The notes beneath the pieces were generated by a model. That model saw only the letters and a list, made by a program, of their open reading frames with translations. It was not told the origin of the DNA and did no database searches. A stretch of DNA of 64,000 nt from Paenibacillus swuensis (GTDB lineage Bacteria > Bacillota > Bacilli > Paenibacillales > DY6): contig NZ_CP011388.1 in NCBI RefSeq assembly GCF_001644605.1, positions 4,507,501 through 4,571,500 of the forward strand. Reading direction: 5' to 3'. Shown here in pieces: positions 9,742 through 19,440 of the stretch. Position numbers and translations under genes: made by a program. Within the stretch, counting starts at the first letter, position 1. Each line of letters starts with the position of its first letter.

Positions 9742-10566
9742 CTATCCCTTCAAGCCTGAGCTAGCCACACCTTCCACAAACCATTTTTGCAATGAAGCTA
9801 CCAATACAATGAGCGGCACTAGCGAAGAAACGGAGGCTGCCATCATCAGCGGGTAATTCGTTCCGTTCTCATCCACAAAATTGGTTAATCCCAGCGGAAG
9901 TGTGTACAAATTTTCGTCACGCAAAAAAATAAGCGGATTCTCGTATTCGTTCCAATGCCAGGTAAACGATAAAATTAGCAGGGAAACAAGCGCGGGCTTC
10001 GTAAGCGGCAGACAAATTTGCCAATAGGTCCGCCAATAGCCTGCGCCGTCTACGCGCCCTGCCTCCAGCAGCTCATTCGGAATCGTGGTAAAAAACTGCC
10101 GCATCAGAAACGTGCCAAACACGGTAAATATGCCGGGAAGAATAATGGCCCAATGGCTGTTAATCAATCCCATATGGTCAAATACAATAAATCTTGGCAC
10201 TAACAACACCTGAGAAGGAATAATCATCGTCCCCAGATAGAGCAGGAACAGCGCATCTCTTCCTTTAAAATTCAATTTAGCGAAAGCAAATCCAGCAAGG
10301 GAGCTCGTTAACAACGAGCCTATAACCGTGAACAATGTGATCTTAATATTGTTCCAATAATATAAAGTGAAGTTGTAATCCCCTCCCCATACCCCTTTGT
10401 AGTTGTCTATATTCCACGTTGCTGGAATCCAGTCAATCGGATATGTAAATAGATCTGCCGAGATTTTGAACGAAGCCGAAATCATCCACAGAAACGGAAA
10501 CATGAGGATCAGCGCTAAAACCGCCATCAGCAGCGTGACCATAAGCTTTTTTAAATTCAATGTCAT
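9742..10566 (-). CDS. CUT1 sugar ABC transporter permease (MalG-like)
   Basis: 274-residue inner-membrane permease. The ATG at 10566 has GGGAG 9 nt upstream and is preferred to the frame's upstream extension, which overlaps the previous gene. Six membrane segments are visible. The cytoplasmic EAA loop reads ELLEAGRVDGAGYWRTYWQICLP, and the protein ends in GVASSGLKG, typical of MalG-type permeases. It pairs with the MalF-like permease immediately upstream and the binding protein beyond it. No ATPase gene is present; Firmicute CUT1 systems commonly share the MsmX/UgpC-type ATPase encoded elsewhere. Confidence 0.92.
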   Translation of the reverse strand: MTLNLKKLMVTLLMAVLALILMFPFLWMISASFKISADLFTYPIDWIPATWNIDNYKGVWGGDYNFTLYYWNNIKITLFTVIGSLLTSSLAGFAFAKLNFKGRDALFLLYLGTMIIPSQVLLVPRFIVFDHMGLINSHWAIILPGIFTVFGTFLMRQFFTTIPNELLEAGRVDGAGYWRTYWQICLPLTKPALVSLLILSFTWHWNEYENPLIFLRDENLYTLPLGLTNFVDENGTNYPLMMAASVSSLVPLIVLVASLQKWFVEGVASSGLKG

Positions 10567-10592
10567 AGGCTTGAACTCCCTTAATCTTATAG

Positions 10593-11504
10593 TTAAAAAT
10601 GCTGCTGCCATTTTTTCTGACTCCGCCACTGCACCAGCGTAACCGCGAAAATAATCAAGAATAAAAACCAGGACATCGCAGCCGCGTAACCCATCTTATA
10701 ATGTTGAAACGCTTGAAGATAAATATGATAAGAGAGTACCATTGTCGAATTGAGCGGTCCCCCTTTGGTCATCACATTGACTACCGCGAATACCTGAAAG
10801 GTTGAAATGATCAGCGTAATCGCAATTAGAAAGCTGGTCGGCTTCAGCATCGGAATCGTAACTTTGATGAATTGATGGATAGCGCCTGCTCCGTCGATTT
10901 CTGAGGCTTCATACAAATCTTTGGAAATCCCCTGGAGACCTGCCATATACAGCACCATCGTATAGCCGATGTACGTCCACACCACCATGATGATGATGGA
11001 AAACAACGCCCATTTAGGGTCAGCCAGCCATCCTGGGGGATTCTGAATACCCATTGACCGCAAGAAGCTGTTGAGCGGGCCCGACGATGAATTATAGATC
11101 ACACTCCATACGATGGATATGGCCACGAGCGAGCTCACATACGGCAGGAAAAAAAGCGTTCGCCAGACGTTCCGCCAATAAACATGCTTGTTCAGAATAA
11201 CCGCCACCACAAGACCCAAGGCCATCGAGGCGGGTACGGTCACAGCGGTAAAGATGACATTGTTTTTCAGCGAAGTAAGCAAATAGTCGTCCTTGAACAT
11301 GAGAATGATATTGTCGAATCCGGTAAAGCTCAGTCCATCCAACCCTTTCAAATAATCCCAATCCATGAATATGAGAATAAAGCTAAACACCAGCGGCACG
11401 ATGATAAAAAACAGCACGCCCAATAAATTAGGTAAAATAAATAAGTAACCGGCTATGTGTTCTCTCAGCCTCTGATTATTCCATTGCCGTACCAAGCCTT
11501 TCAC
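10593..11504 (-). CDS. CUT1 sugar ABC transporter permease (MalF-like)
   Basis: 303-residue membrane permease starting with GTG at 11504; an AAGGA lies only 4 nt upstream, so the TTG three codons later is an alternative start. Hydrophobic segments begin at about residue 18 (GYLFILPNLLGVLFFIIVPLVF) and six are expected. The EAA motif reads DLYEASEIDGAGAIHQFIKVTIPML. Its stop lies about 26 nt before the start of the MalG-like gene. The two permeases form the transmembrane core for the lipoprotein encoded at 11667-13013. Confidence 0.92.
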   Translation of the reverse strand: MKGLVRQWNNQRLREHIAGYLFILPNLLGVLFFIIVPLVFSFILIFMDWDYLKGLDGLSFTGFDNIILMFKDDYLLTSLKNNVIFTAVTVPASMALGLVVAVILNKHVYWRNVWRTLFFLPYVSSLVAISIVWSVIYNSSSGPLNSFLRSMGIQNPPGWLADPKWALFSIIIMVVWTYIGYTMVLYMAGLQGISKDLYEASEIDGAGAIHQFIKVTIPMLKPTSFLIAITLIISTFQVFAVVNVMTKGGPLNSTMVLSYHIYLQAFQHYKMGYAAAMSWFLFLIIFAVTLVQWRSQKKWQQHF

Positions 11505-11591
11505 CTCTTCCTTGTTGATTAGTCTAAATGTAGCTTTATGCGTTGTTAAAATGAATGGATTTTTATTAGTGCTTTTCGTTGTATTCCATGC

Positions 11592-11622
11592 AAAAAAAAC
11601 CCGCTCTTCGTATAAGAGCGGG
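11592..11622 (-). terminator. Terminator/attenuator between binding-protein and permease genes
   Basis: CCCGCTCTT pairs with AAGAGCGGG and is followed on the minus strand by eight T residues. It sits after the binding-protein stop and before the permease start inside a co-directional block. Such hairpins usually keep binding-protein mRNA in excess over permease mRNA. Confidence 0.88.
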
Positions 11623-11666
11623 CGGCAACCTGTATTTAACTGCTTGCGGATAAGAAGGATTAGCGT

Positions 11667-13013
11667 TTATTTCTTAACAGACTCTATCGCATCGTCCGCT
11701 CTTGTCTTCAGTGCGGACATGGTCTTGTCGAGATCCTGAACGTTCATGAAATACTTCTCTGATTCTTCATTCAATATCGTCGTCAACGCCGGGAATGCGG
11801 TCGAAATGGTTTGAGCCGGATACACATAATCGGCCTTCAGCACCTTTTTCAAGGAGTCTATATCCATCTGTGCTGCGGCATCGCCTACAACTTGTTCGAC
11901 AACCTTATCCATATCCGCTTTTTTGTTGCTTGGGATGCGGCCGCCCGGAATCATAAGATTATTGCCCTCGGTAAGATACCAAGTCATAAATTTCATAGCT
12001 TTTTCTTTATGTTTGCTGTTTTTGTTAATCGACATGAAATCGTTGAAGCCTGCTACATTCACATTCGTGCCTTTTTGATATTGCGGTGTTGGCGCGAAGA
12101 CCACTTGAAAATCACGCGGAAAGCCTGTCAAATCTTTCACATAACGGATTAAATGCGTACCTCCGAATACCATCGCGGCTTTACCGGTGAACAATTCACT
12201 TTGCGGAGCAAGCTTATTTGTAATGGTCTCCGCCCATTTCACCATAGCGCCTTTGTCATACAATTCTTTTTGAAGCTCAAGACCTTTTCTTAGCGCGGCG
12301 CTGTCAAAGTTGGAGGTTCCATCCTCCTTATAGGAGAAATCTTTTGGCTTGGAGGTAATTAAAGTAAACCGCTGGATCGTTTCCCCCGGGTTTTGGATAA
12401 AGCTTCCGGCCATGCCGCTTTTCGTTAATTTTAATGCTAAGGCGGTATACTCATCCCATGTCCAGCTATCCGGTACCTTCTCCCCGGCCGCATCCAACAC
12501 TGTTTTATTCATTAATATCGCCGAGATTTGCTTCATAGCTGGCAAATAGTGTGTTTTACCATCCGTCTTAACAATGTTAGCGTTGCCGATTACTTCATCA
12601 ACCTTCAAGCCGCTTTTGTCAATTAAATCATCCAGTTCAATCGTCATACCGGCATGAATACGGCGGTTCAAATACGTTTCCCCATAGCTGAAGAACAGGT
12701 CCGGCGGATCGGATTGACTCACCAAAGCGGTATCCAATTTCGTATTGCCCGAATCATCGTTCACATATCGCACATATTCCACTTGAATATCCGGATTCGC
12801 ATTATTCCATGCCGTAACGACGTCCTTCGGACCGCTTTCTTCAGGAACACCGCCCCATATCTTTAATGCCACCTGCTTCTTTTCGACTGCTGACGCACCA
12901 TCCCCGCCATTGGTTTCCGTAGCTGCAGGACTTCCTGTGTTCGCACCGCATGCTGTAAGAAATAATGTCGTTACCAACAGTATTGAAGCTAGCTTTTGTC
13001 CTCTTTGGTTCAT
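11667..13013 (-). CDS. Sugar ABC transporter substrate-binding lipoprotein
   Basis: 448-residue extracellular solute-binding protein of family 1. GGAGGGG lies 7 nt before the ATG. The lipoprotein signal (LASILLVTTLFLTAC) places the lipidated Cys at about residue 22, followed by a flexible Gly/Ala/Thr linker. The mature part begins VALKIWGGVPEESGPKDVVTAWNNANPDIQVEYV, the standard opening of this family, and contains the hinge-like LFTGKAAMVFGGTHLIRYV. It supplies ligand to the two downstream permeases. The two-component genes directly upstream suggest that its expression is induced by the same sugar. Confidence 0.93.
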   Translation of the reverse strand: MNQRGQKLASILLVTTLFLTACGANTGSPAATETNGGDGASAVEKKQVALKIWGGVPEESGPKDVVTAWNNANPDIQVEYVRYVNDDSGNTKLDTALVSQSDPPDLFFSYGETYLNRRIHAGMTIELDDLIDKSGLKVDEVIGNANIVKTDGKTHYLPAMKQISAILMNKTVLDAAGEKVPDSWTWDEYTALALKLTKSGMAGSFIQNPGETIQRFTLITSKPKDFSYKEDGTSNFDSAALRKGLELQKELYDKGAMVKWAETITNKLAPQSELFTGKAAMVFGGTHLIRYVKDLTGFPRDFQVVFAPTPQYQKGTNVNVAGFNDFMSINKNSKHKEKAMKFMTWYLTEGNNLMIPGGRIPSNKKADMDKVVEQVVGDAAAQMDIDSLKKVLKADYVYPAQTISTAFPALTTILNEESEKYFMNVQDLDKTMSALKTRADDAIESVKK

Positions 13014-13116
13014 GTTGTAACCCCTCCATTTTGGATTGTCTTAAAGACTGAGTACAGCATAGCAACCAGAAGAGTTCTTTATGAATAGATTAATATGTTA
13101 GGAATCCGTCTTATTT

Positions 13117-14718
13117 TTAGTTGTTCAAATACTTCTTTCTGAACTCCAATGGGTAAATCCCTTCTACCTTCTTAAACAATTTGGCAAAATAGTTCGGGTC
13201 CGTATAGCCTATCGCATCGGAAACCTCATAGATTTTCACAGAAGGATCCTTAAGCATTTCGCGGGCTTTGCGCATTTTGTGGCGAATAATACAGTCAATA
13301 ATCGTTTCACCTGTTTCCTTCTTAAAGAGAACGCTCAAATACGCATCTGTAAAGTTTACCGCTCTTGCCAGGTCGGACACCTTGAGCCCTGTCGCATATT
13401 GCTCCAGTATCATTTTCACAACCGTTTGAATTTCAGGACGCCACTGCTTATTGGAACACTCCTTGACATAGCTGAGATAGAGCGGTATCCAGCCCCTTAA
13501 CCATTCATAAATATCCTCCATCGTATCCGCAGCCCGAATGGCATGGAAGGGATTCTTGTCCTCATAGGGCAGTACCGAGTAAATATCTCCGCCGATTTCC
13601 TGCAGGTTTTGCGAGAAGTGATAGATCAGCTCGATCCACGCCTCCTTCACCGTTTCCGGGTGCCATCTGCGCTCTTGGACGACAAAGCGGTACAAGTCTT
13701 CTAGTCCGACGAGCATTGCTGCCTCGTCACGCTGTTCAATGCGGCGCGTCCACTGCTCCCCTTGCATCTTGAGGAAAGAAAGAGAGGCATCGTTTGGATG
13801 TTCCAGCATAGGCTCAAACTGCACGATGTGACCCATCCCCATGTAGAACTGCTGCTGCAAAGCGGTTTCCGCCTCTTCGTATGCGTTATGTATCCCGTAT
13901 ATGTCGGCACATAGACATGAAATTCCAAAGCTGACCGTCAGCTTTAAATAACGCGCCACACAATCCCGCATCTCCTCCAGCATGGGAATGGAACATTGCT
14001 GCGTAAGCAAGGCGTATGTACCGGGTTCTAGTTCGATGTATTCGCCCTGCATATGTCCTTTCAGCACCTCTTGGAGCACGTTGGACACCGAATAGCCCAG
14101 CAGCTTTTCACTCTTATATTTATTCTCGCCCAGAACCTTTTGGTAATGTCCGATTTTTATGCTTGTCAAGTAAAATGGGCCTTCAATCGAGGTATATCCA
14201 TTCTCTCTGAACGTCTCTTCAATCTCTTTGCGTGAGCACATCTTCGTGATAATATCGCAAAACCGCCTCTCACTGAACTGCTCCTGCAGTCTGCTTATGC
14301 GAGAGTTCAGATGACGGTTAAGAATCTCCTCCGACCGTTCCTTCTCAATCACCGCTTTCAAGGTCAGCAACTTCTCCTGCAGCTCCTCCGGCTCCATCGT
14401 CAGCTTCAATACATAATCCAATGAGCCTAGCTGCAGTGCCCTGCGCACATATTGAAAATCATGGAGATTCGAAAGAATGATGCTCTTCATATGGGGATAC
14501 TTCATTTTGACCTGCTCAAGCAGAGTTAGGCCATCCATCACAGGCATAGAAATATCCGTCAAAATAATATCACAGGTAGATTGCTCCAAAATCTGCAAAG
14601 CCTCTATTCCGTTTGCCGCCTCACCAATCAGATGAAAACCATGTTCATCCCACGGCACGAAGGTTTTCAGCCCTACCCGAACCAGAAATTCATCTTCTAC
14701 GATTAATATGCGGATCAT
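13117..14718 (-). CDS. YesN/AraC-type response regulator
   Basis: 533-residue transcription activator. The N-terminal receiver domain (about 1-120) has the acidic pair E8/D9, phosphoacceptor D55 in IILTDISMP, and conserved Lys in VLKLTM. A middle region of about 290 residues has no clear motif. The C-terminal AraC/XylS domain (about 430-533) has two helix-turn-helices: VSDLARAVNFTDAYLSVLFKKETGETI and IYEVSDAIGYTDPNYFAKLFKK. The ATG has AAGGGG 9 nt upstream and overlaps the kinase gene by 29 bp, so translation of the pair is coupled. It presumably activates the binding-protein promoter about 100 bp downstream. Confidence 0.92.
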   Translation of the reverse strand: MIRILIVEDEFLVRVGLKTFVPWDEHGFHLIGEAANGIEALQILEQSTCDIILTDISMPVMDGLTLLEQVKMKYPHMKSIILSNLHDFQYVRRALQLGSLDYVLKLTMEPEELQEKLLTLKAVIEKERSEEILNRHLNSRISRLQEQFSERRFCDIITKMCSRKEIEETFRENGYTSIEGPFYLTSIKIGHYQKVLGENKYKSEKLLGYSVSNVLQEVLKGHMQGEYIELEPGTYALLTQQCSIPMLEEMRDCVARYLKLTVSFGISCLCADIYGIHNAYEEAETALQQQFYMGMGHIVQFEPMLEHPNDASLSFLKMQGEQWTRRIEQRDEAAMLVGLEDLYRFVVQERRWHPETVKEAWIELIYHFSQNLQEIGGDIYSVLPYEDKNPFHAIRAADTMEDIYEWLRGWIPLYLSYVKECSNKQWRPEIQTVVKMILEQYATGLKVSDLARAVNFTDAYLSVLFKKETGETIIDCIIRHKMRKAREMLKDPSVKIYEVSDAIGYTDPNYFAKLFKKVEGIYPLEFRKKYLNN

Positions 14719-16477
14719 TCTGCTTGTCCCCTTCCAGCCATGGCATGGACAGCTTCACACTAGCCCCGCCCGTTAGACTTTGCAATTGTTCCAGACCATA
14801 GCCCTCACCGAAGTGCATATGAATTCGTTCATGAATGTTGCGCAAACCGATTCCACTGAATTTCGCTTGAATAAGCGGATTCGGGGGCACTTCCATCTGT
14901 TCCGCTCGTTCAGCAAATCCCACTCCATTGTCATTCACATAAATATGCAGGTCGCCATCAAGCATTTCGGCGCGAATTACGACCTCGATTTGAGAACGAT
15001 TCCCATGAATAAGGCTATTCTCAACCAAAGGTTGCAGGGACAGCTTTAAAATATGTGCCTTCAACAGAGATTCTGGCACCTCAATGACCAGGCTTAAATG
15101 GTTGTTGAACCGAATATTTTGCAGTTTGATGTACTGTTCCAGAAAATCCAATTCTTCTCGAAGGGCGATCATTTCACGGTCATGGCTCATGACGAAGGTC
15201 AGCATCTTGCCCAGTGAAGTAATCATCCGGCTAACGTGCTCCGCGCCGGACATGCGGGCCGACCACTTGATGGAATTGAGCGTATTGAATAAAAAGTGCG
15301 GCGAGATTTGCGATTGCAGCGCATGAAAGCGGGCTTCCTCCTTACGCTGCTGTTCCTCGGATAAGTTGACGATTAACTTTCTCAGCTTATGAACCATGCT
15401 GTTAAAATTGTGACTTAGCAAAGCAATTTCATCGCTGCCTTTAATCTCAATTTTTTCATTGAAATTGCCGTCGCCCACCTTGACCATGGAGCTAAGCAAG
15501 CGCTTAATCGGCTGAATAAACCGAAACATAAAAACCACAAACAGAGCGCAGGAGCCCAGAAAGAATAGCGACAGCCAAATAAACGACTGATTTCGCAAGT
15601 ATCTCAGTCCTTGTGTATATTCGAGCTGCGGCATCACTTGAACGAAGTTCCAACCGAGCTGTTGAATCGTTTGGTGATTAATCAAATAGTTATCTTGTGT
15701 AAGCACCTTGTTAGGCCTCTGATCGTCCTTGTCACTGCCTAATTCAAGCTGATCGAGCCTTAGCTGCTGAGCAAGGAGTGGATCACCGAACAGCACCTTT
15801 GATCCTTTTAAAAGAAAAATGTCCTTGGCATCCGGCAAAAAATGCTGAAGCGGAATCCCGATCATCATAACCCCCAAGGGTTGAACCGAATCCCCCTTCA
15901 ATTGACGGGACATTACGAGCAATTGTTCTTGATTTGCCAGGATAGCCGCATTAATCCCGTGGGCATCCTGCAGCTGCCATTGGGGCGTTCCCTTCCCAGC
16001 AAGAGCTGCTGCGTACCACCCCTGACTGCTATAGTCATCTAGCAGCTGATCGGGATTTCCCACATTTAAACTGGTAAATACATGCCCTCTGGAATCTACT
16101 ACCGTGATATAGGAGCGGCTTTGCAATATAAAATCAAGAATGTTATTCAGCTTGGCGTTAAAGCCTATGTATTGCTGAAAGGCACTGTGATCCTCCAGCC
16201 ATGCATTTTCCTTAAGCTTCAAAAACTGTTGAACTTCCGGATCATTCACAATCAAGTTGGAGGCTTTAAACATCCGTTCAGCGGTTTCGTTCATGCTATC
16301 GCCTATTCGGGTAATCACCTGATCATTCGATTGATTGACGGTTTGAACGAAAAGCTGCTGGGAGGAGGAATAATAGGAATAGAACAGAATGAAAATAGGA
16401 GCAATTACGAGGGCTATAAAAGCGAAAAGGAGTTTGTTGCGAATACTGTTCAACGGGTACTTGAGCGGATGCAACAT
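14690..16477 (-). CDS. YesM-type sensor histidine kinase
   Basis: 595-residue membrane kinase. First membrane segment at about residues 14-34, extracellular sensor domain about 36-295, second membrane segment about 297-320, HAMP about 320-372. The His_kinase module has phosphoacceptor H394 in QISPHFLFNTLNSIKW. The HATPase N-box is LQPLVENSLIHG (N487), followed by VNDNGVGF and SGIGLRNIHER. AAAGGGG lies 8 nt before the ATG. The large extracellular domain and the neighbouring transporter fit the carbohydrate-sensing class found in Paenibacillus and B. subtilis. The ligand is unknown. Confidence 0.93.
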   Translation of the reverse strand: MLHPLKYPLNSIRNKLLFAFIALVIAPIFILFYSYYSSSQQLFVQTVNQSNDQVITRIGDSMNETAERMFKASNLIVNDPEVQQFLKLKENAWLEDHSAFQQYIGFNAKLNNILDFILQSRSYITVVDSRGHVFTSLNVGNPDQLLDDYSSQGWYAAALAGKGTPQWQLQDAHGINAAILANQEQLLVMSRQLKGDSVQPLGVMMIGIPLQHFLPDAKDIFLLKGSKVLFGDPLLAQQLRLDQLELGSDKDDQRPNKVLTQDNYLINHQTIQQLGWNFVQVMPQLEYTQGLRYLRNQSFIWLSLFFLGSCALFVVFMFRFIQPIKRLLSSMVKVGDGNFNEKIEIKGSDEIALLSHNFNSMVHKLRKLIVNLSEEQQRKEEARFHALQSQISPHFLFNTLNSIKWSARMSGAEHVSRMITSLGKMLTFVMSHDREMIALREELDFLEQYIKLQNIRFNNHLSLVIEVPESLLKAHILKLSLQPLVENSLIHGNRSQIEVVIRAEMLDGDLHIYVNDNGVGFAERAEQMEVPPNPLIQAKFSGIGLRNIHERIHMHFGEGYGLEQLQSLTGGASVKLSMPWLEGDKQNDPHINRRR

Positions 16478-16534
16478 ATCGGATTCCCCTTTAAATCAGT
16501 AACCCTGCCCATCTACCGACAAAGTTTTCATCTC

Positions 16535-16563
16535 ATTCTACTATAAAAGAGGAGCATTGAGAA
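16535..16563 (-). promoter_or_regulatory. Possible promoter of the kinase/regulator operon
   Basis: On the minus strand TTCTCA, a 17-nt spacer and TAGAAT lie about 60 nt upstream of the kinase ATG. The -10 box matches 5 of 6 consensus bases and the -35 box 4 of 6. Confidence 0.4.
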
Positions 16564-16630
16564 CGAATTATTTTGTGCGGAATCCGGCTATTTCTTAGCT
16601 TATAATTTGGTCCTGGAAAATGTGGTGAAA

Positions 16631-16660
16631 GAAGAAAAAAAGGACCCGTCAGGGTCCTTT
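16631..16660 (-). terminator. Terminator of nrdJ
   Basis: AAAGGACCC and GGGTCCTTT form a 9-bp perfect stem with loop GTCA. On the minus strand it begins 3 nt after the nrdJ stop and runs into a T tract (TTTTTTTC). Confidence 0.9.
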
Positions 16661-16663
16661 TCT

Positions 16664-19312
16664 TTAACTACACTTACTGTAACCACAGTTCGTGCACGTC
16701 TTGCAACCTTCCGAATTCACCAGCGCCGCCGTACCGCACGCCGTACACAGATCCAGCGACGGTACCGAGCTCGGTCTCGCCATTTTCGCCGCAGCAGGTG
16801 CAGGCGTTGCCGTCGGCGCGTCCAGCACTTCGCTGGCCGCAGATACCAATTCATCCGGGTCGCTGCCCTGGATGTGAATCTCGAGCGCTTTCGCTACCGC
16901 GTCGGCGATCGATTCCACACGGTTCGGGCCGAAGCCGATCGCCCCGGAACCGCCGATACCCTTGAGGTGCTTGATAAGTAACAGCACCTTGTTGCCGTGG
17001 TCGCCGTACCGCAGGAACAGCGAGCACACGCGGCCCAGCGCTTCCGCCATCGCGAACACGTCGGAGCCGGCTTTGCCGACGTTCAGGAAGATCTCGCCCG
17101 GCGTGCCGTTCAGGTCGTTGATCGTGATATACGCCATACCGAACGGCGTATTCACTTTATACGTAGCGCCCTTCAGAATCTGAGGACGGCTCTTATATTC
17201 TTTGTCGAACAATCCCTTAGCCGCAGGGGTTGCCTTCACCGGCAACGAACTTTCCAGTGTTTTCAACGTACCCGCATCGGTACCGGAAGCAACGGAAGCC
17301 AATGCCGCGGCCACGCTGTCGTCTTTCTTCTCAGCCAACGGCGCATCCTTCGCAGCTTCATCGGCGGAGGATTTCTTGCTCTCCGTGCTCAATACCTGCA
17401 CATCACGGGAGCCGTCGCGATAGATTGTTACGCCCTTGCAACCAAGCTCAAACGCCAGCTCATACAACTTGCCGGTATCTTCAACCGTAAAGTCGGCAGG
17501 ACAGTTGGCTGTCTTGGAGATGGAGCTGTCCACCCAGCGTTGAATCGCAGCCTGCACACGGATATGGTTCTCCGCGGACAGATCCATGGAAGTTACGAAC
17601 CATTCCGGCAATTCCTGACCCGGGTTCGCGTCTTTCCACTCTTGCGCGATCGGAACATACTGCTTGTCGAAGCCAAGACGGCTTTGACGGAAGTATTCGA
17701 ACGCGAAGTACGGCTCAATACCTGTGGATGTGCCTACCATCGTACCTGTGGAGCCTGTCGGCGCCTGGGTAATAACGGTAACGTTACGCATTCCATTCTC
17801 TTGGATCGCCGCGCCGACTTCAGGGAATTCCCCGACGATGTTGCGCATAAATCCGCTTTGCAGGAATTTGTCTTCGACATAATGCTTAAACGAGCCTTTC
17901 TCGCCCGCGATTTCCGCGGAAGACAAGTAAGCTTCTTTAGCCATAAATCCGTACAACTTATCCAGGAATTCAAGCGATTCCGGGCTGCCGTAACGAACCT
18001 GGAGCTTAATCATCAATTCCGCGAGTCCCATCGTGCCGAGACCGACACGGCGCTCGCCTTGTTGATTCTCTTTGTTCTCCTCGAAATGGTAAGGCGTCGC
18101 ATCAATGACATTATCCAGGAAACGAACGGAATAACGCACCGTCTTGCCTAATTCATCCCATGCCACGTCATGCTTCTCGGCATCATAGAATCGGGACAGG
18201 TTCACCGCGGATAAGTTACATACGCCCCATGCCGGCAAACCTTGCTCCCCGCAAGGATTCGTACAGATAATCGGGTTAAAGTACCAGGAGTTCGACATTT
18301 CATTGTAATACTCCATGAACACGATGCCCGGCTCCGCGGACTTCCAAGCGGATTCAATAATCGTTTGCCATACGTCGCGAGCGCGTACTGTCTTAACATG
18401 GTTTACGGACTTGCCCATCTCTTTCCACTTATCCAGGTTGCCGTCCCACATCTCGTCATATTCCGGATCTTTCGTATCCGGGAATACCAAATCCCAATCC
18501 AGGTCTTCCTTAACGGCCTTCATAAATCCGTTGGAAACACATACGGACAAGTTCGCGTTCGTCACTTGACCCATCGTCTGCTTCACGGTGATGAAATCCA
18601 ACAGATCCGGATGCCAGTCGTTGATCATCAGCATCAGCGCGCCGCGCCGGCTTCCGCCTTGTTCGATCAAACCCGTGGTATAGCTGAACAGACCGCCCCA
18701 GGATACGGAGCCGCTGGACGAACCGTTAACACCTTTAACGACAGCCCGGCGAGGACGAAGGGAAGACAGGTTGATCCCTACGCCGCCTCCGCGGGCCATA
18801 ATTTCCGTCATCTCGGACAGAGTCTTCATAATACCGCCGCGGGAATCCTTAGGGGAAGGAATGACGTAACAGTTAAACAGCGTAAGCTCTTCGCTGGCGC
18901 CCGCGCCGGCGGCAATACGTCCGCCCGGCACCAGCTTCCAGTCATCCAGAATATATCTGAAGTTTTCTGTCCACTCTTGCTGTTTCTCCGGTGTTTTCTC
19001 TACGGAAGCAATGGCGCCTGCCAGACGGCTCCATAGCTCTTCCGGTGTTTTCTCTATAGTAAGGGTAAGTTTTTCAATGTTAGATTCGACGATTTCACCG
19101 CCGCGGGTTTGCACGGTTACGTTGTTTCCGTTCCTGGCGATGACTTCGCCGACTTCTTTAGCCGGAAATTTAGGATCATCCTTTGTTAAAACCAGAACGA
19201 CATCTCCGACTTTCGTCTCGCTGGTGTCCGCATTCTTCCAAGCGTAACGATCCAAGAAAATCTTCTCACTTAATCCTTCTAAACGCTTCTTCTGCACCGT
19301 CTCCAACAACAA
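16664..19312 (-). CDS. nrdJ: Adenosylcobalamin-dependent (class II) ribonucleotide reductase
   Basis: Makes deoxyribonucleotides by a B12-generated thiyl radical, without oxygen and without a small subunit. About 882 residues. Active-site residues are visible: C148 (LFNCYVIP) and C365 (GVCNLS) as the redox pair, and N352, C354 and E356 in NPCGEQ with C354 as the thiyl cysteine; PTGSTGTMVG binds phosphate. An Ala/Ser-rich linker at about 655-705 leads to a C-terminal domain ending in a Cys cluster (C856, C859, C870, C873, C876, C881) that probably carries reducing equivalents. GGAGG precedes three tandem TTG codons (19312, 19309, 19306), any of which could start. The leader carries NrdR-like boxes and a terminator follows the stop. 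Confidence 0.95.
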   Translation of the reverse strand: MLLETVQKKRLEGLSEKIFLDRYAWKNADTSETKVGDVVLVLTKDDPKFPAKEVGEVIARNGNNVTVQTRGGEIVESNIEKLTLTIEKTPEELWSRLAGAIASVEKTPEKQQEWTENFRYILDDWKLVPGGRIAAGAGASEELTLFNCYVIPSPKDSRGGIMKTLSEMTEIMARGGGVGINLSSLRPRRAVVKGVNGSSSGSVSWGGLFSYTTGLIEQGGSRRGALMLMINDWHPDLLDFITVKQTMGQVTNANLSVCVSNGFMKAVKEDLDWDLVFPDTKDPEYDEMWDGNLDKWKEMGKSVNHVKTVRARDVWQTIIESAWKSAEPGIVFMEYYNEMSNSWYFNPIICTNPCGEQGLPAWGVCNLSAVNLSRFYDAEKHDVAWDELGKTVRYSVRFLDNVIDATPYHFEENKENQQGERRVGLGTMGLAELMIKLQVRYGSPESLEFLDKLYGFMAKEAYLSSAEIAGEKGSFKHYVEDKFLQSGFMRNIVGEFPEVGAAIQENGMRNVTVITQAPTGSTGTMVGTSTGIEPYFAFEYFRQSRLGFDKQYVPIAQEWKDANPGQELPEWFVTSMDLSAENHIRVQAAIQRWVDSSISKTANCPADFTVEDTGKLYELAFELGCKGVTIYRDGSRDVQVLSTESKKSSADEAAKDAPLAEKKDDSVAAALASVASGTDAGTLKTLESSLPVKATPAAKGLFDKEYKSRPQILKGATYKVNTPFGMAYITINDLNGTPGEIFLNVGKAGSDVFAMAEALGRVCSLFLRYGDHGNKVLLLIKHLKGIGGSGAIGFGPNRVESIADAVAKALEIHIQGSDPDELVSAASEVLDAPTATPAPAAAKMARPSSVPSLDLCTACGTAALVNSEGCKTCTNCGYSKCS

Positions 19313-19440
19313 CTACCTCCCACGAAATATATATATCAGCGCTTTACCCACACACATGTTTAAAATACGAATTAGGGCTCTAAGATGGGCAATTCAAGCG
19401 GCGAAACGCCTGTTTCGGCCTATATCATTGTATGTATTCA

